From contig NZ_LOPY01000040.1 of the NCBI RefSeq assembly GCF_001469895.1, positions 186,001-250,000 on the forward strand: 64,000 bases of DNA, read 5' to 3'. Positions 35,007-44,199 of the stretch are shown here, piece after piece. The first letter of the stretch is position 1. Each line of letters opens with the position of its first letter. A model generated the notes under the pieces. It did no database searches, was not told the origin of the DNA, and saw only the letters and a list, made by a program, of their open reading frames with translations. Source of the stretch: Pseudoalteromonas sp. XI10 (GTDB taxonomy: Bacteria; Pseudomonadota; Gammaproteobacteria; Enterobacterales; Alteromonadaceae). A program made the position numbers and the translations under genes.

Positions 35007-35597
35007 TTAATCCACCAGCTCTATATCGAGCCCTGCTAATAAATCCAAAGCAGCGTAACGTTCAAATTTGGCCTTACTGATATTGTTAGCTGTTATATCA
35101 ATGGCGAAGTGGCTGGCACCAATAAAGTTAGCCTTACTGAGGTTGGTTTGTTGAAACAAGCTGTCACGAAAGTCCGTATCAGTAAAATCAGCTGAAGATA
35201 AATCTGCATGTCTAAAATCAACATCTTTGGCAAAACAGCTACGCATTTTTAAAGCTTTTAAACTAAGTTCAAAAAAGCTGCTGTGGCTAAGTTCACAGCC
35301 AACAAAACTCACTGGAGAACGGCTGGCGAGTAGCGGCCAATCAACATCAGTAAAACGAACACTGGTTAATTTACACTGTTTAAAGCTTACTTCTTCAAGC
35401 GAGGTGTATCTAAGCCCAAGCGCAGCTAAATTACAGTTTTTAAACTCGCACTCTATGAACCGACAGTTTTCAAACTGACTATTGCTAAAGTCACAGTCGA
35501 TAAATTCACATTGCTCAAATTCGCAATGCGAAAATGTTTGCCCTGCAAGGTTTGCTTCAAAGGTGTGTTCAAAATAAAGCGAATGGCTTGCGATCAC
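35007..35597 (-). CDS. Pentapeptide-repeat protein (Qnr-like fold)
   Basis: 196 residues composed of A(N/D)LXX-type repeats. Recognisable units include FSHCEFEQCEFIDCDFSNSQ, FENCRFIECEFKNCNL and ADLSSADFTDTDFRDSLFQQ. A non-repeat hinge near residues 85-95 is as expected in a right-handed quadrilateral beta-helix. Some family members (Qnr, MfpA) mimic DNA and protect gyrase, but the length (Qnr is about 218) and loops cannot decide that here, so quinolone protection is only a possibility. It overlaps the 35594-35800 gene by 4 bp. Confidence 0.85.
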   Translation of the reverse strand: MIASHSLYFEHTFEANLAGQTFSHCEFEQCEFIDCDFSNSQFENCRFIECEFKNCNLAALGLRYTSLEEVSFKQCKLTSVRFTDVDWPLLASRSPVSFVGCELSHSSFFELSLKALKMRSCFAKDVDFRHADLSSADFTDTDFRDSLFQQTNLSKANFIGASHFAIDITANNISKAKFERYAALDLLAGLDIELVD

Positions 35598-35800
35598 GCG
35601 GTGGTCTCAATATCTTGTTTAAGCGCAAGTACTGCAATAAAAATAAGACCAAACAATGGAATTAGCGCTAGTAACCCACCAATAACGGCCACCACGATAG
35701 GTGTTGAAGTTTTACGCTTACCTAAGTAATAGCTGATAGCGGCAAACACAGGGATTAAAATAACAATTATTTGGCCGATTAAAGTTGCATTGATATTCAT
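35594..35800 (-). CDS. Small two-helix membrane protein
   Basis: 68 residues with two hydrophobic segments (about 7-27 and 36-58) joined by a basic GKRKTSTP loop. Its last four bases overlap the start of the pentapeptide-repeat gene (ATGA), which supports it as a real gene. I do not recognise a family. Confidence 0.68.
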   Translation of the reverse strand: MNINATLIGQIIVILIPVFAAISYYLGKRKTSTPIVVAVIGGLLALIPLFGLIFIAVLALKQDIETTA

Positions 35801-35841
35801 ACTCTTTCCTTGAAGAACATACTAAATATTTATTTAAACAC

Positions 35842-35872
35842 AAAAAAACCCTAAGGCATACACCTTAGGGTT
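35842..35872 (-). terminator. Intrinsic terminator after aspS
   Basis: AACCCTAAGG-N6-CCTTAGGGTT, with a T-rich tail on the minus strand, 38 bp past the stop. Confidence 0.85.
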
Positions 35873-35909
35873 ATTATTCATTAAGTCTTATAATTCAGGT
35901 TATTATGAA

Positions 35910-37679
35910 TTATTCAGCGTCTTTCGCTATAACATCAATTGCAAGCTCAGTTAATGCATCTGCATTTGCTTTGCTTGGTGCATCTGTTAATAAACATGAT
36001 GCTTGAGTTGTTTTAGGGAAAGCAATAACGTCACGAATGTTATCAGTACCGCATAACAGCATAACTAAGCGGTCAAGACCAAACGCAAGACCTGCATGCG
36101 GTGGCGTACCGTATTTAAGTGCGTCAAGTAAGAAACCAAACTTGTCTTGTTGCTCTTGCGCTTCGATACCTAAGATTCTGAATGCTGTTTCTTGCATTTC
36201 TGCATTGTGAATACGTACCGAACCACCACCAACTTCGTAGCCGTTTAATACCATGTCGTATGCATCTGATAATGCACCAGCTGGGTTTGCTTCAAGCTCT
36301 TCAGGAGAAATACCTTTCGGTGCAGTGAATGGGTGGTGAACCGCATGCAATGTACCTTCGTCGTCTTCTTCGAACATAGGGAAGTCAACAACCCATAATG
36401 GTTTCCAGCTATCTAGATCAGTAATGCCTAAATCAACACCAATCTTAAGACGTAGCGCACCCATTGCTTCGTTTACAACGTTGCGCTTGTCAGCACCAAA
36501 TAAAATGATGTCGCCAGATTGTGCGTTAGTACGCTCAAGTAATTGGTTGATCACTTCTTCGTTTAAGAACTTAGCGATTGGTGATTGTACACCTTCAACG
36601 CCCGCAGCACGGTCGTTCACTTTCATCCATGCTAGGCCCTTCGCGCCATAGATACCAATGAACTTAGTGTAATCGTCGATTTGTTTACGAGAAAGCTCAG
36701 CACCGCCTGGTACAGTTAATACAGCAACACGGCCTTTTTCGTCATTAGCAGGACCAGAGAATACTTTAAATTCAACGTCTTTTACTAAATCAGCAACGTC
36801 TACAAGTTGCATTGGGTTACGTAGGTCTGGTTTATCAGAACCATATAAACTCATTGCTTCGCTGTATGGCATTACTGGGAAGTCGCCTAAGTCAACGTCT
36901 AATAATGATTGCCACATTTCGCGGATCATTTTCTCAGTCATTGCACGCACTTCATCAGAGCTCATGAATGACGTCTCTAAATCGATTTGTGTGAATTCTG
37001 GCTGACGGTCAGCACGTAAGTCTTCGTCACGGAAACATTTAACAATTTGATAGTAACGGTCAAAGCCCGACATCATTAATAATTGTTTAAATAACTGTGG
37101 TGACTGAGGTAAAGCGTAGAAGCTACCCTTGTGAACACGGCTAGGTACTAAGTAGTCACGCGCACCTTCTGGCGTTGCTTTTGTTAGTACCGGTGTTTCG
37201 ATATCTAAGAAACCGTTGTCATCTAAGAAACGACGCACAAAGCTGCTCGCTTTTGCACGAAGTTTGATACGGTCGCTCATTTCAAGACGACGTAAATCTA
37301 GGTAACGATATTTTAAGCGGCGCTCTTCAGAGTTTTGCTGATTAAAATCAAGTGGTAATGGCTCTGAACGGTTGATGATAGTTAAGCTTGTGCCTAAAAT
37401 CTCAACTTCACCTGTTGCCATGTCTTTATTTACTTGGCTATCAGGGCGTGCGCGAACAACACCTTTTAACTGCACACAAAACTCTTGACGTAGTTTATTC
37501 GCAGTATCCATTAATCCTTCTACTTCAGGATCAAAAACAACTTGTACTAAACCTTCTCTGTCACGTAAATCGACGAAGATAAGGCCACCAAGGTCACGGC
37601 GTTTGTTGATCCAACCACATAGTTCAACTTCTTGATCTACGTGAGATTTATTTAGCTGTCCGCAATATATAGAGCGCAT
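35910..37679 (-). CDS. aspS: Aspartyl-tRNA synthetase AspS
   Basis: 589 residues from ATG 37679 ([13 protein letters not shown]), preceded by AGGAA; the frame is open further upstream to 37766 but this is not conserved. The N-terminal OB fold (about 1-130) has [20 protein letters not shown]. The class II core includes motif 2 [18 protein letters not shown] and motif 3 [13 protein letters not shown]. The bacterial insertion domain (about 280-420) is present, and length and order match the bacterial discriminating AspRS. Monocistronic with its own terminator. Confidence 0.97.
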   Translation of the reverse strand: MRSIYCGQLNKSHVDQEVELCGWINKRRDLGGLIFVDLRDREGLVQVVFDPEVEGLMDTANKLRQEFCVQLKGVVRARPDSQVNKDMATGEVEILGTSLTIINRSEPLPLDFNQQNSEERRLKYRYLDLRRLEMSDRIKLRAKASSFVRRFLDDNGFLDIETPVLTKATPEGARDYLVPSRVHKGSFYALPQSPQLFKQLLMMSGFDRYYQIVKCFRDEDLRADRQPEFTQIDLETSFMSSDEVRAMTEKMIREMWQSLLDVDLGDFPVMPYSEAMSLYGSDKPDLRNPMQLVDVADLVKDVEFKVFSGPANDEKGRVAVLTVPGGAELSRKQIDDYTKFIGIYGAKGLAWMKVNDRAAGVEGVQSPIAKFLNEEVINQLLERTNAQSGDIILFGADKRNVVNEAMGALRLKIGVDLGITDLDSWKPLWVVDFPMFEEDDEGTLHAVHHPFTAPKGISPEELEANPAGALSDAYDMVLNGYEVGGGSVRIHNAEMQETAFRILGIEAQEQQDKFGFLLDALKYGTPPHAGLAFGLDRLVMLLCGTDNIRDVIAFPKTTQASCLLTDAPSKANADALTELAIDVIAKDAE

Positions 37680-37906
37680 AGTATTCCTGTCAGTTAAAGA
37701 CTTATAGCCGGCTGCTCTTAAGAGTTCGCTATTTTGAGAGCAAAAGCCACTATACAAAGTAATCATTTAAGGCAGAGCATTATACCCAAACCATCTCAAA
37801 ATGCGAGTGCCAGCAGTGCCTGTCGGGGGCTAAATATATACCCCGACTTCTGAGCAAACATTTCTTTTGATACACTAGCTAAAGTTTAAATTTATTGGTT
37901 GATTTA

Positions 37907-38755
37907 ATGCTGTATTTAGGTTGTCCGCAGTGGTCTAGCACCGCATGGAAAGGAAATTTGCTCTCTAGTCACTGTAAAAGCGCCGACATGCTCAGTGAGT
38001 ATGCGCAATGCTTTAACTCAGTCGAGGGCAACACCAGTTTTTATGCTGACCCAAGTCACGAGTCATTATTACGCTGGCATGATGCGGTACCCGAAGACTT
38101 TAAATTTACTTTTAAGTTTCATCGGCGTTTTAGTCACGAATTACAGCTGACGAATATAAATAGTGAGCTTAATGCGTGGCTAAACTTATTTGAGCCAATT
38201 TTTGCTAAAACGGGGCAAATTATGTTGCAGCTACCCCGTGCCTTTGGCCCAGATGCACTGCCACTGCTTGCTAATTTTATTGCACAACTCCCCAAGCAAC
38301 TTAGTTACGGTGTAGAAGTACGTCACCCCGGCTTTTTTAACAAAGATGATGCTGAAATTCGTTTAAACCAGCTATTAATTGAAAATAATATAGACCGCAT
38401 CAGTATGGATACCCGCTCTTTATTTGCTGTTCCCGCCGATACCGATGCACTCATTGATGCGCAAAAGAAAAAGCCTTATTTACCTGTGCATGCCATTGCA
38501 ACAGGAAATCAGCCTATGCTGCGCTTTGTGATTGCCAGTCTTGAACATGAATACAAGTCGTATTACCAGCCATGGCTGAAAAAAGTAAAGCAATGGCTTG
38601 ATGAAGGAAAATCACCCTATTTGTTTTTTCATACCGCAGATAATCGCCAGTCACCACTGTTAGCAAGACAGTTTTGCCAAGATTTAGGTTACAATCACCC
38701 CGTGCTTGCGCCCTTTATAGGTGAACGCGAAGCAAGCCAAAGCAGTTTATTTTAG
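37907..38755 (+). CDS. DUF72 TIM-barrel protein
   Basis: 282 residues from ATG 37907; the frame also opens at TTG 37895 but ATG is more likely. DUF72 (YecE-like) features: LYLGCPQWSSTAWKG at the N-terminus, FNSVEGNTSFYADPS, FTFKFHRRFSHEL, VEVRHPGFF and SMDTRSLFA. No function is established for the family. The YgjP-like gene starts 22 bp downstream in the same direction, so both are probably co-transcribed. The Shine-Dalgarno is weak. Confidence 0.88.
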   Translation: MLYLGCPQWSSTAWKGNLLSSHCKSADMLSEYAQCFNSVEGNTSFYADPSHESLLRWHDAVPEDFKFTFKFHRRFSHELQLTNINSELNAWLNLFEPIFAKTGQIMLQLPRAFGPDALPLLANFIAQLPKQLSYGVEVRHPGFFNKDDAEIRLNQLLIENNIDRISMDTRSLFAVPADTDALIDAQKKKPYLPVHAIATGNQPMLRFVIASLEHEYKSYYQPWLKKVKQWLDEGKSPYLFFHTADNRQSPLLARQFCQDLGYNHPVLAPFIGEREASQSSLF

Positions 38756-38777
38756 CGCCCGATTTATCAGAGAAAAT

Positions 38778-39272
38778 ATGAAAGATTACAGCCGTTATTT
38801 TCAAGGTTACCCGCCTCACATCATTGAGCAAGTGTTACAGCTATTTAATGGCGACAGAGCTGCTAACTACCTAAAGGGCAAATACCCTGATGCCCATAGC
38901 ATTACCAGCGATAAAGCTTTATACAGTTACGCCACTGAGCTAAAAAAGCGCTACCTTAAAAATGCCCTGCCTTTTGGCCGTGCTGCATTCAAAAAACAAG
39001 GCGATATGGTCACAAATGCCTTAGGCACCCATACTTTTCGTATGCAAGGTAAAACCCGAAAACACGATCTTGCCATTAATAGCGACCTGCTTCGCGCACC
39101 TGAGCCACTTCTCAAAGCACTCGTCGTACACGAGCTGGCTCATTTTAAAGAAAAAGACCACAACAAAGCCTTCTATCAACTATGCTGCCACATGGAGCCG
39201 CAATATCATCAACTAGAATTAGATTTAAGAATATTCAGTGTGTTGGTAGGTGAAGGGAAGAATCCGTATTAA
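38778..39272 (+). CDS. YgjP-like zinc metallopeptidase (HELAH motif)
   Basis: 164 residues from ATG 38778 (MKDYSRYFQGYPP), preceded by AGAGAA; an upstream ATG at 38721 overlaps the DUF72 gene. LKALVVHELAHFKEKDHNKAFYQ holds the HExxH zinc site (about residue 122-126) and a downstream His that may be the third ligand. Domain and length fit the YgjP-like/DUF45-M48-like group. The substrate is unknown. There is no signal peptide, so it is cytoplasmic. Confidence 0.87.
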   Translation: MKDYSRYFQGYPPHIIEQVLQLFNGDRAANYLKGKYPDAHSITSDKALYSYATELKKRYLKNALPFGRAAFKKQGDMVTNALGTHTFRMQGKTRKHDLAINSDLLRAPEPLLKALVVHELAHFKEKDHNKAFYQLCCHMEPQYHQLELDLRIFSVLVGEGKNPY

Positions 39273-39364
39273 AGCTATCAAAAACATAAAACCTGAGGAA
39301 AGAATGTTAAGCTCTTGTTGTTCAAAAACACTAATAACTATCACGCATCTCGATCAGCTAAAAA

Positions 39365-39387
39365 CTGACGGCTGAAAGCTGACAGCT
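39365..39387 (+). repeat. Copy A of the CTGACGGCTGAAAGCTGA repeat
   Basis: CTGACGGCTGAAAGCTGACAGCT; the first 18 bases recur at 41404. It overlaps the stop region of the DUF5924/DUF2914 gene by 2 bp. Direct orientation relative to copy B. Imperfect internal palindromes (AGCT ends). Confidence 0.75.
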
Positions 39388-40402
39388 AAGTTTCTGAAAC
39401 CTCAAACCTTCTTTGCCCTATCAGCTGCCCAGACTCAGTAACCGCTTTAACGACCCATTTTCCTGCGGCATTAGCAGGGAAATTCGTTTTATGGCTCCAC
39501 GCTCGATAGCCCTCTTTACGACCACCAGAAATATCCAAGGCTATGCGGTCAACTTCTTTTCGATTATGCACCCAAACGTGGAAGATTTTTTCATTTAAAC
39601 CTCGCGGTGCTTTTACCGCACTAAAACTATATAGACCGTTTTCATGCAAGCTCTGCTCAGTGAGTTCTGTTATTGGCGAAAGCGGTTCACGAGCTTGTTC
39701 ATCAAGCTGATCCGACATGCTCATATCAGTTAATCGCAGTGCCGCAGGTGGCACAAAGCTACGTAATTGCCAAAGCCCTGCACTTAAAGCACAAAGCAAT
39801 AACACCAACAGCGGGAAACGCCACCATTTAGCATTGGGCATTAAATTACCAAGACTTGGAATCGTTAAAATAACAGCCGTGATCAGCGCAATTTCAAAAC
39901 TTTGGCTGGTCGTTAACTTTAATAAAATTGGCAAGGTCACCGACAGCACAACAAATAAAGAAAAGCTATGAAACACACTAAACCAGACACTATGCCTTGC
40001 AAGCTTTTTATAATAGAGGGGGTCAACAACAGAAACGAACGCGCAAAGTATAATTAAAGCGGTAAACGCGGCCTGCCCATGGTCCCAGGTTGTCACTGCT
40101 AAGAAAAATGGTAAGGCAAAAAACAAACTTTCTTGCTGCACAACTTGCAGCGCAAAACGCATCACGTTAGGCGACACCGCCACACCAAAACGCTCCTCTA
40201 CTTTATCTCTTAGCCAGTTATCTATTAACAACCACAACCAAGTGACTAATAACAAAATAGAGATAAGTTGCGAAAACGATTCTTTTCGCTCAACAAAGAC
40301 ATAGCTTGCTACACCACTGCAAAAAGCTAACACCGCCATCAACCCCGGCCGCTTCTGCATCATGAAAACAAATTTAGTTATAAAGTTTTTTAAGTAATTC
40401 AT
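39386..40402 (-). CDS. DUF5924/DUF2914 membrane protein
   Basis: 338 residues. The N-terminal 215 residues hold about seven membrane helices. The C-terminal about 100 residues are soluble, with EKIFHVWVHNRKEVDRIALD and KTNFPANAAGKWVVKAVTES, which match the DUF2914 domain that follows membrane parts of this type. Known function: none. It lies between the YgjP-like gene (convergent) and two small orphan ORFs. Confidence 0.8.
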   Translation of the reverse strand: MNYLKNFITKFVFMMQKRPGLMAVLAFCSGVASYVFVERKESFSQLISILLLVTWLWLLIDNWLRDKVEERFGVAVSPNVMRFALQVVQQESLFFALPFFLAVTTWDHGQAAFTALIILCAFVSVVDPLYYKKLARHSVWFSVFHSFSLFVVLSVTLPILLKLTTSQSFEIALITAVILTIPSLGNLMPNAKWWRFPLLVLLLCALSAGLWQLRSFVPPAALRLTDMSMSDQLDEQAREPLSPITELTEQSLHENGLYSFSAVKAPRGLNEKIFHVWVHNRKEVDRIALDISGGRKEGYRAWSHKTNFPANAAGKWVVKAVTESGQLIGQRRFEVSET

Positions 40403-40534
40403 GAAATCATCAAATCCATTTAAGGCTTTATGAGTAAAGCATAAATTGGATGAATGTAGGCTTTAAAACGAGCTTTAAGTTCAAAGCTTTGAGCTGTAAG
40501 TTTTGAGCCAAGACTAGTTACTCAAATGCATCGA

Positions 40535-40837
40535 TTATGAGGATTCGTAAATAACAATTTGGCTCAACCACCAGTTAAGTTCATCGTCAATTTGCCATGC
40601 CTCACATGAATTCAGGTGTTTTAAAATTACCTGCTTATCAGACTGACAACTAACTGCTTTTAATACAAGGTTACCATTTTCCCAAAGTGTTGCCCTTGCT
40701 ATAAGGCCATTGCCCTTAATTTCAATGTATTGAGCTTTAGTTGGCTCACCCAATTGAGCAGAAAGAACCACCTTGAGATTTTCAATTGTCAAAATTTTAG
40801 ATTTTGAATTTCTCCAATTTTCTAATTCTTGTAGCAC
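40535..40837 (-). CDS. Hypothetical protein (about 100 residues)
   Basis: I chose GTG 40837 because it has GAGGAAAA about 3-8 bases upstream; the longer frame starts at TTG 40876. No recognised domain. The protein is soluble and mixed alpha/beta, ending in WQIDDELNWWLSQIVIYESS. The tryptophan-rich end resembles small immunity-type proteins, but no toxin is nearby and this is speculation. It runs in the same direction as 40913-41191, 75 bp downstream. Confidence 0.55.
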   Translation of the reverse strand: MLQELENWRNSKSKILTIENLKVVLSAQLGEPTKAQYIEIKGNGLIARATLWENGNLVLKAVSCQSDKQVILKHLNSCEAWQIDDELNWWLSQIVIYESS

Positions 40838-40912
40838 TATTTTCCTCAACCTAAGAATGTAAGCAATTGCTACCAAGCACTATTTTTTATACCAAGGTAG
40901 CTTACAAGGCCC

Positions 40913-41191
40913 TTAACCTAATGAGTCAAAGCAAATTTCCGTGTAACTCTCATGTGAAATACCAAGGTTAAATTTTCCATACTCAGCTTGATTAGATTCG
41001 CTATCTTCAAGCCAAAGTTGTTTTGCCTCTAACAAATCAGAAATATTATCAATCTCTCGGACTCCATTAAGTACAACATGTAAAGTCTCCGATTGAGTTT
41101 GGAATGTCACAAACACTTGAAACTCACTCCCAGAGCGTTTTAACTTCACTTCATTGACAATAACATCTTGGTATATGTGATTAAATTTCAA
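40913..41191 (-). CDS. Hypothetical protein (92 residues)
   Basis: Starts at ATG 41191. Soluble, beta-rich (VIVNEVKLKRSGSEFQVFVT, LHVVLNGVREIDNI) with an acidic C-terminal half (LWLEDSESNQAEYG). No family recognised. It precedes the 40535-40837 gene in the same direction and could form an operon with it. Both lie in a region with repeats on each side, which suggests an accessory insert. Confidence 0.55.
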   Translation of the reverse strand: MKFNHIYQDVIVNEVKLKRSGSEFQVFVTFQTQSETLHVVLNGVREIDNISDLLEAKQLWLEDSESNQAEYGKFNLGISHESYTEICFDSLG

Positions 41192-41360
41192 TTCAATTGC
41201 CTATTGAGTTATTTCAGTAGATTAATTTATGTATTACACACCAAAACATTAACTTAATGAAAGCTGCAAAACCATATTTCAAACTTAGGGCTTAGTACCC
41301 TCAATTGAATTTCAGCGTTGAAATAAACTCAACATAAAACACTAAGTGCTATAGCCCTTT
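41192..41360. other. Non-coding gap between the small ORFs and the DUF3334 terminator
   Basis: AT-rich, no recognised gene. It presumably holds the promoter of the two small ORFs. Confidence 0.4.
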
Positions 41361-41391
41361 AAAAACAAAAAAAGCGCGGTCTAACCCGCGC
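41361..41391 (-). terminator. Strong minus-strand terminator of the DUF3334 transcript
   Basis: GCGCGG-N6-CCGCGC (41374-41391) followed on the minus strand by T7-G-T5. It is 88 bp past the stop, leaving a transcribed 3' region with the two repeats at 41404-41466. Confidence 0.88.
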
Positions 41392-41403
41392 CTCTATTTT
41401 TAT

Positions 41404-41466
41404 CTGACGGCTGAAAGCTGATGGCTGACAGCTCATGCCGTTGGGTTTCGCTACGCTCTACCCAAC
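41404..41466. repeat. Copy B of the CTGACGGCTGAAAGCTGA repeat plus a REP-like palindrome
   Basis: CTGACGGCTGAAAGCTGA (41404-41421) with ATGGCTGACAGCT after it, then GTTGGGT (41440-41446) and ACCCAAC (41460-41466) around TTCGCTACGCTCT. The GTTGGGT/ACCCAAC palindrome is a REP-type element seen in many gammaproteobacterial intergenic regions. Placed in the 3' UTR of the DUF3334 gene. Confidence 0.7.
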
Positions 41467-41478
41467 CTACGTAAGCTG

Positions 41479-42159
41479 TTACAAACCAAGCTCTGCCATA
41501 AAATCATCATCTGCATCGTCTGCTTGTGATGATGCTTTTTGCTTTTCAGCTTTTTGTTTAGCTTCGTTTTCGATGATGTCATCTGGGTCAACCGCTTCTG
41601 AAATATCAAAGTCATGTAGTTTGATAAATTCAGTTTTATCCATCGCAAGCTCTAGATAGAAGATATTTTGCTTCGCAGTAGTGAATGTCACACGGCGTGC
41701 TTGTGGCCTATCCATGGTAGTATCAACAGAAATTTGCACCTGTTTATTAATCGCCATCATCTTAGGTTGGTTTTGCGTGATAGAAGTATGCAGCTGGTCG
41801 CGTACTTTTGACGTAAAGTCACCAACGATTTGGTTCATCAGCTCGCCGAGTACGTTTGCCACATCATCTGATAAATGGCTTTGTGCAATTTCGTCCTCAG
41901 GCATACCCATGTTACGCATATAGTCATGGTAAATTTCCATGGCTGCTTGCGCTGTGAAGTTTGTTACCACAAGACCGGTAAAGCCACCATCGAACAATAC
42001 AAAACAGCCAATATCTGGGCGCATACAGGTGCGGGTGATTTTTTGAACCATAGCAGAATAACTAATACTGTTACCGCTTGCTGAAGACAGAACTCCAGTC
42101 ACTGAATGACACAGAGTTGATAAGATATCTTCTGTACTGATCACTTTGCTTTTTGTCAT
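41479..42159 (-). CDS. DUF3334 (CheX-like fold) protein
   Basis: 226 residues from ATG 42159 (MTKSKVISTEDILS); the frame is open to 42219. The body matches the Vibrio/Alteromonadales DUF3334 family and resembles CheC/CheX phosphatases: LSDDVANVLGELMNQIVGDF recalls the ExxN helix of CheX-type proteins. The last 40 residues are acidic/Lys-rich and unstructured. Function is not established; a chemotaxis or phosphatase link is a fold-level inference. Divergent from cmoA, with 118 bp between the starts. Confidence 0.75.
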   Translation of the reverse strand: MTKSKVISTEDILSTLCHSVTGVLSSASGNSISYSAMVQKITRTCMRPDIGCFVLFDGGFTGLVVTNFTAQAAMEIYHDYMRNMGMPEDEIAQSHLSDDVANVLGELMNQIVGDFTSKVRDQLHTSITQNQPKMMAINKQVQISVDTTMDRPQARRVTFTTAKQNIFYLELAMDKTEFIKLHDFDISEAVDPDDIIENEAKQKAEKQKASSQADDADDDFMAELGL

Positions 42160-42277
42160 TAAACTTCTCTTTTTTGTACTTGTTATTGATAATTCTAGCC
42201 AAGCTACTGAATTTATCACTGACTATCCAGTTAAAAATGCTAAAATAGCGGTATTATTTTTTAAAGAGACTGTTCAA

Positions 42278-43003
42278 GTGACGCAAAAAGACAGTATTTA
42301 TGCCACTGAGCAAGCGGTTAAAGACTTTAGCTTTGACCAACATGTAGTAGAAGTTTTCCCTGATATGATCCAGCGCTCGGTGCCAGGTTATGCAACTATT
42401 GTTAGCACCATGGGGAAGCTGGCTGGTGAGTACGCGCAAAGCAATTCAAACCTATACGACTTAGGCTGTTCTCTTGGTGCTGTAACGTTAAGTATGCGCC
42501 GTAATATTCGCACTGATAACTGTAATATCATTGCTGTTGATAATTCAGAAGCGATGGTTGAGCGCTGTAAATTACATTTACAAGGTTTTCGCTCTGAAGT
42601 ACCAGTCACAGTTACACTAGGTGATATCAACGATTTAGCTATCGAGAATGCCTCTGTGGTCGCGATGAACTTTACACTACAGTTTATTCCACCTGAAAAG
42701 CGCCAAGCAGTGCTTGAAAAGATTTACGCAAATTTAAAACCAGGCGGTGTTTTGCTGCTGAGCGAAAAAATTAGAGGTGAAAATGAGCAATGCGATAATT
42801 TGCTCATTGATTTACACCATGATTTTAAACGTCACAACGGCTATTCGGAGCTTGAGATCAGCCAAAAGCGCACGGCTATCGAAAATGTCATGCGCCCTGA
42901 TCATTTATCTACCCACTTAAACCGATTAAGTGAAATTGGTTTTAGCCAAACGCAAGTGTGGTATCAATGTTTTAACTTCTGCTCGATGATTGCAATCAAG
43001 TAA
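42278..43003 (+). CDS. cmoA: Carboxy-S-adenosyl-L-methionine synthase CmoA
   Basis: 241 residues from GTG 42278 (VTQKDSIYA), chosen because the N-terminus of the family starts here and AAAGAGA lies upstream; the frame is open to 42146. It makes Cx-SAM from SAM and prephenate. VVEVFPDMIQRSVPGYATIV, YDLGCSLGAVTLSMRRN (SAM motif I), AVDNSEAMVERC, ALNFTLQFIPPEKRQAVL-like and DLHHDFKRHNGYSELEISQK are highly conserved in CmoA. CmoB follows 27 bp downstream, so one operon supplies cofactor and enzyme. Confidence 0.96.
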   Translation: MTQKDSIYATEQAVKDFSFDQHVVEVFPDMIQRSVPGYATIVSTMGKLAGEYAQSNSNLYDLGCSLGAVTLSMRRNIRTDNCNIIAVDNSEAMVERCKLHLQGFRSEVPVTVTLGDINDLAIENASVVAMNFTLQFIPPEKRQAVLEKIYANLKPGGVLLLSEKIRGENEQCDNLLIDLHHDFKRHNGYSELEISQKRTAIENVMRPDHLSTHLNRLSEIGFSQTQVWYQCFNFCSMIAIK

Positions 43004-43030
43004 TCATCACAACGATATAAAGAGTATTTC

Positions 43031-43999
43031 ATGTCTCAATGGTTTAACCAATTTTACGCTGCTATCGCACAAAGCCCGCTCAGCCACTGGCTCGAAACTT
43101 TGCCTGGTCACTTAAAACACTGGGAACTAGAAGCCAGCCACGGTGATTTACCGAAATGGCAAAAAGTGCTGAAAAACTTACCTGAGGTAAGCACAAACCA
43201 TGTGAATCTTCAGGATAAAGTACAAATTGGCACCGGTGATGAGCTATCTGAAGGTCAGCAAAAACAGTTAACGCATTTATTAAAGCGCATGATGCCATGG
43301 CGTAAAGGGCCATTTAGCTTACACGGTATCGAAATTGATACTGAGTGGCGCAGTGATTGGAAATGGGATCGTTTACTGCCTCATATCGAACCGTTAAAAG
43401 GCCGCACTGTGCTTGATATTGGCTGTGGCTCAGGTTATCACTTGTGGCGCATGCGCGGTGAAGGCGCTAATTTTGTAGTGGGCATTGATCCATCCGATTT
43501 GTTCTTATGCCAATTCCAAGCGATAAAGCATTATCACCAAGATGAAAACGTGCATTTATTGCCGTTAGGTGTTGAAGCTCTGCCAGAGCTAAAGGCATTC
43601 GATACGGTATTTTCAATGGGTGTTTTATATCATCGTCGTTCACCTATCGACTTTTTAGCGCAATTAAAAGCACAGCTTCGCCCTGGTGGTGAGTTAGTCC
43701 TTGAAACACTGGTTGTTGAAGGTGATGAGCACACAGTTTTAGTGCCAACTGACCGCTATGCGAAAATGCGTAATGTATGGTTTATCCCAAGCACCGCGGC
43801 ATTAAAACTATGGATGGAGCGCGTTGGTTTTAAAGATGTACAAGTTAAAGACTGCGCAATCACAACGCTTGAAGAACAACGCAAAACCCAGTGGATGGAA
43901 AACGAATCATTAGTCGACTTTTTAGACCCAAATGACACCAGCAAAACCATTGAAGGTTACCCTGCCCCTCTTCGCGCTATTTTAACCGCGAAAGCTTAA
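43031..43999 (+). CDS. cmoB: tRNA U34 carboxymethyltransferase CmoB
   Basis: 322 residues. Transfers the carboxymethyl group from Cx-SAM to ho5U34 of tRNA to give cmo5[50 protein letters not shown] (motif I), [39 protein letters not shown] and [19 protein letters not shown] are all CmoB signatures. Follows cmoA in an operon. Downstream is a degenerate palindromic repeat at 44014-44070. Confidence 0.97.
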   Translation: MSQWFNQFYAAIAQSPLSHWLETLPGHLKHWELEASHGDLPKWQKVLKNLPEVSTNHVNLQDKVQIGTGDELSEGQQKQLTHLLKRMMPWRKGPFSLHGIEIDTEWRSDWKWDRLLPHIEPLKGRTVLDIGCGSGYHLWRMRGEGANFVVGIDPSDLFLCQFQAIKHYHQDENVHLLPLGVEALPELKAFDTVFSMGVLYHRRSPIDFLAQLKAQLRPGGELVLETLVVEGDEHTVLVPTDRYAKMRNVWFIPSTAALKLWMERVGFKDVQVKDCAITTLEEQRKTQWMENESLVDFLDPNDTSKTIEGYPAPLRAILTAKA

Positions 44000-44013
44000 C
44001 AAATAGTGAGAAG

Positions 44014-44070
44014 TTTCGAGTTTCAAGGTTAAAAGTTCATTTGCCTGATACTTTTACCTTGTAACTTGAA
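44014..44070. repeat. Imperfect palindromic intergenic repeat after cmoB
   Basis: The left arm AGTTTCAAGGTTAAAAGT (44019-44036) pairs with ACTTTTACCTTGTAACTTGAA (44050-44070), about 20 bp with a bulge. It can fold as a stem and may act as a terminator or be a dispersed element. A related-looking word set occurs at 40468-40502. Confidence 0.55.
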
Positions 44071-44199
44071 AACAAAAAACCGGACAACTGTCCTTGTCAA
44101 GTCGGTTAAAGTGATTTTTCAACTAGCCGCGCCAGTGCAATTGTTGTAAAATACGCGCGTTTCTAAGCAACCCACATGCAACTTTTTTGAGGAAAACCT

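Noticed and set aside
44100..44199. PurR operator before purM
   Set aside because: No sequence close to the ACGCAAACGTTTGCGT-type consensus could be found.
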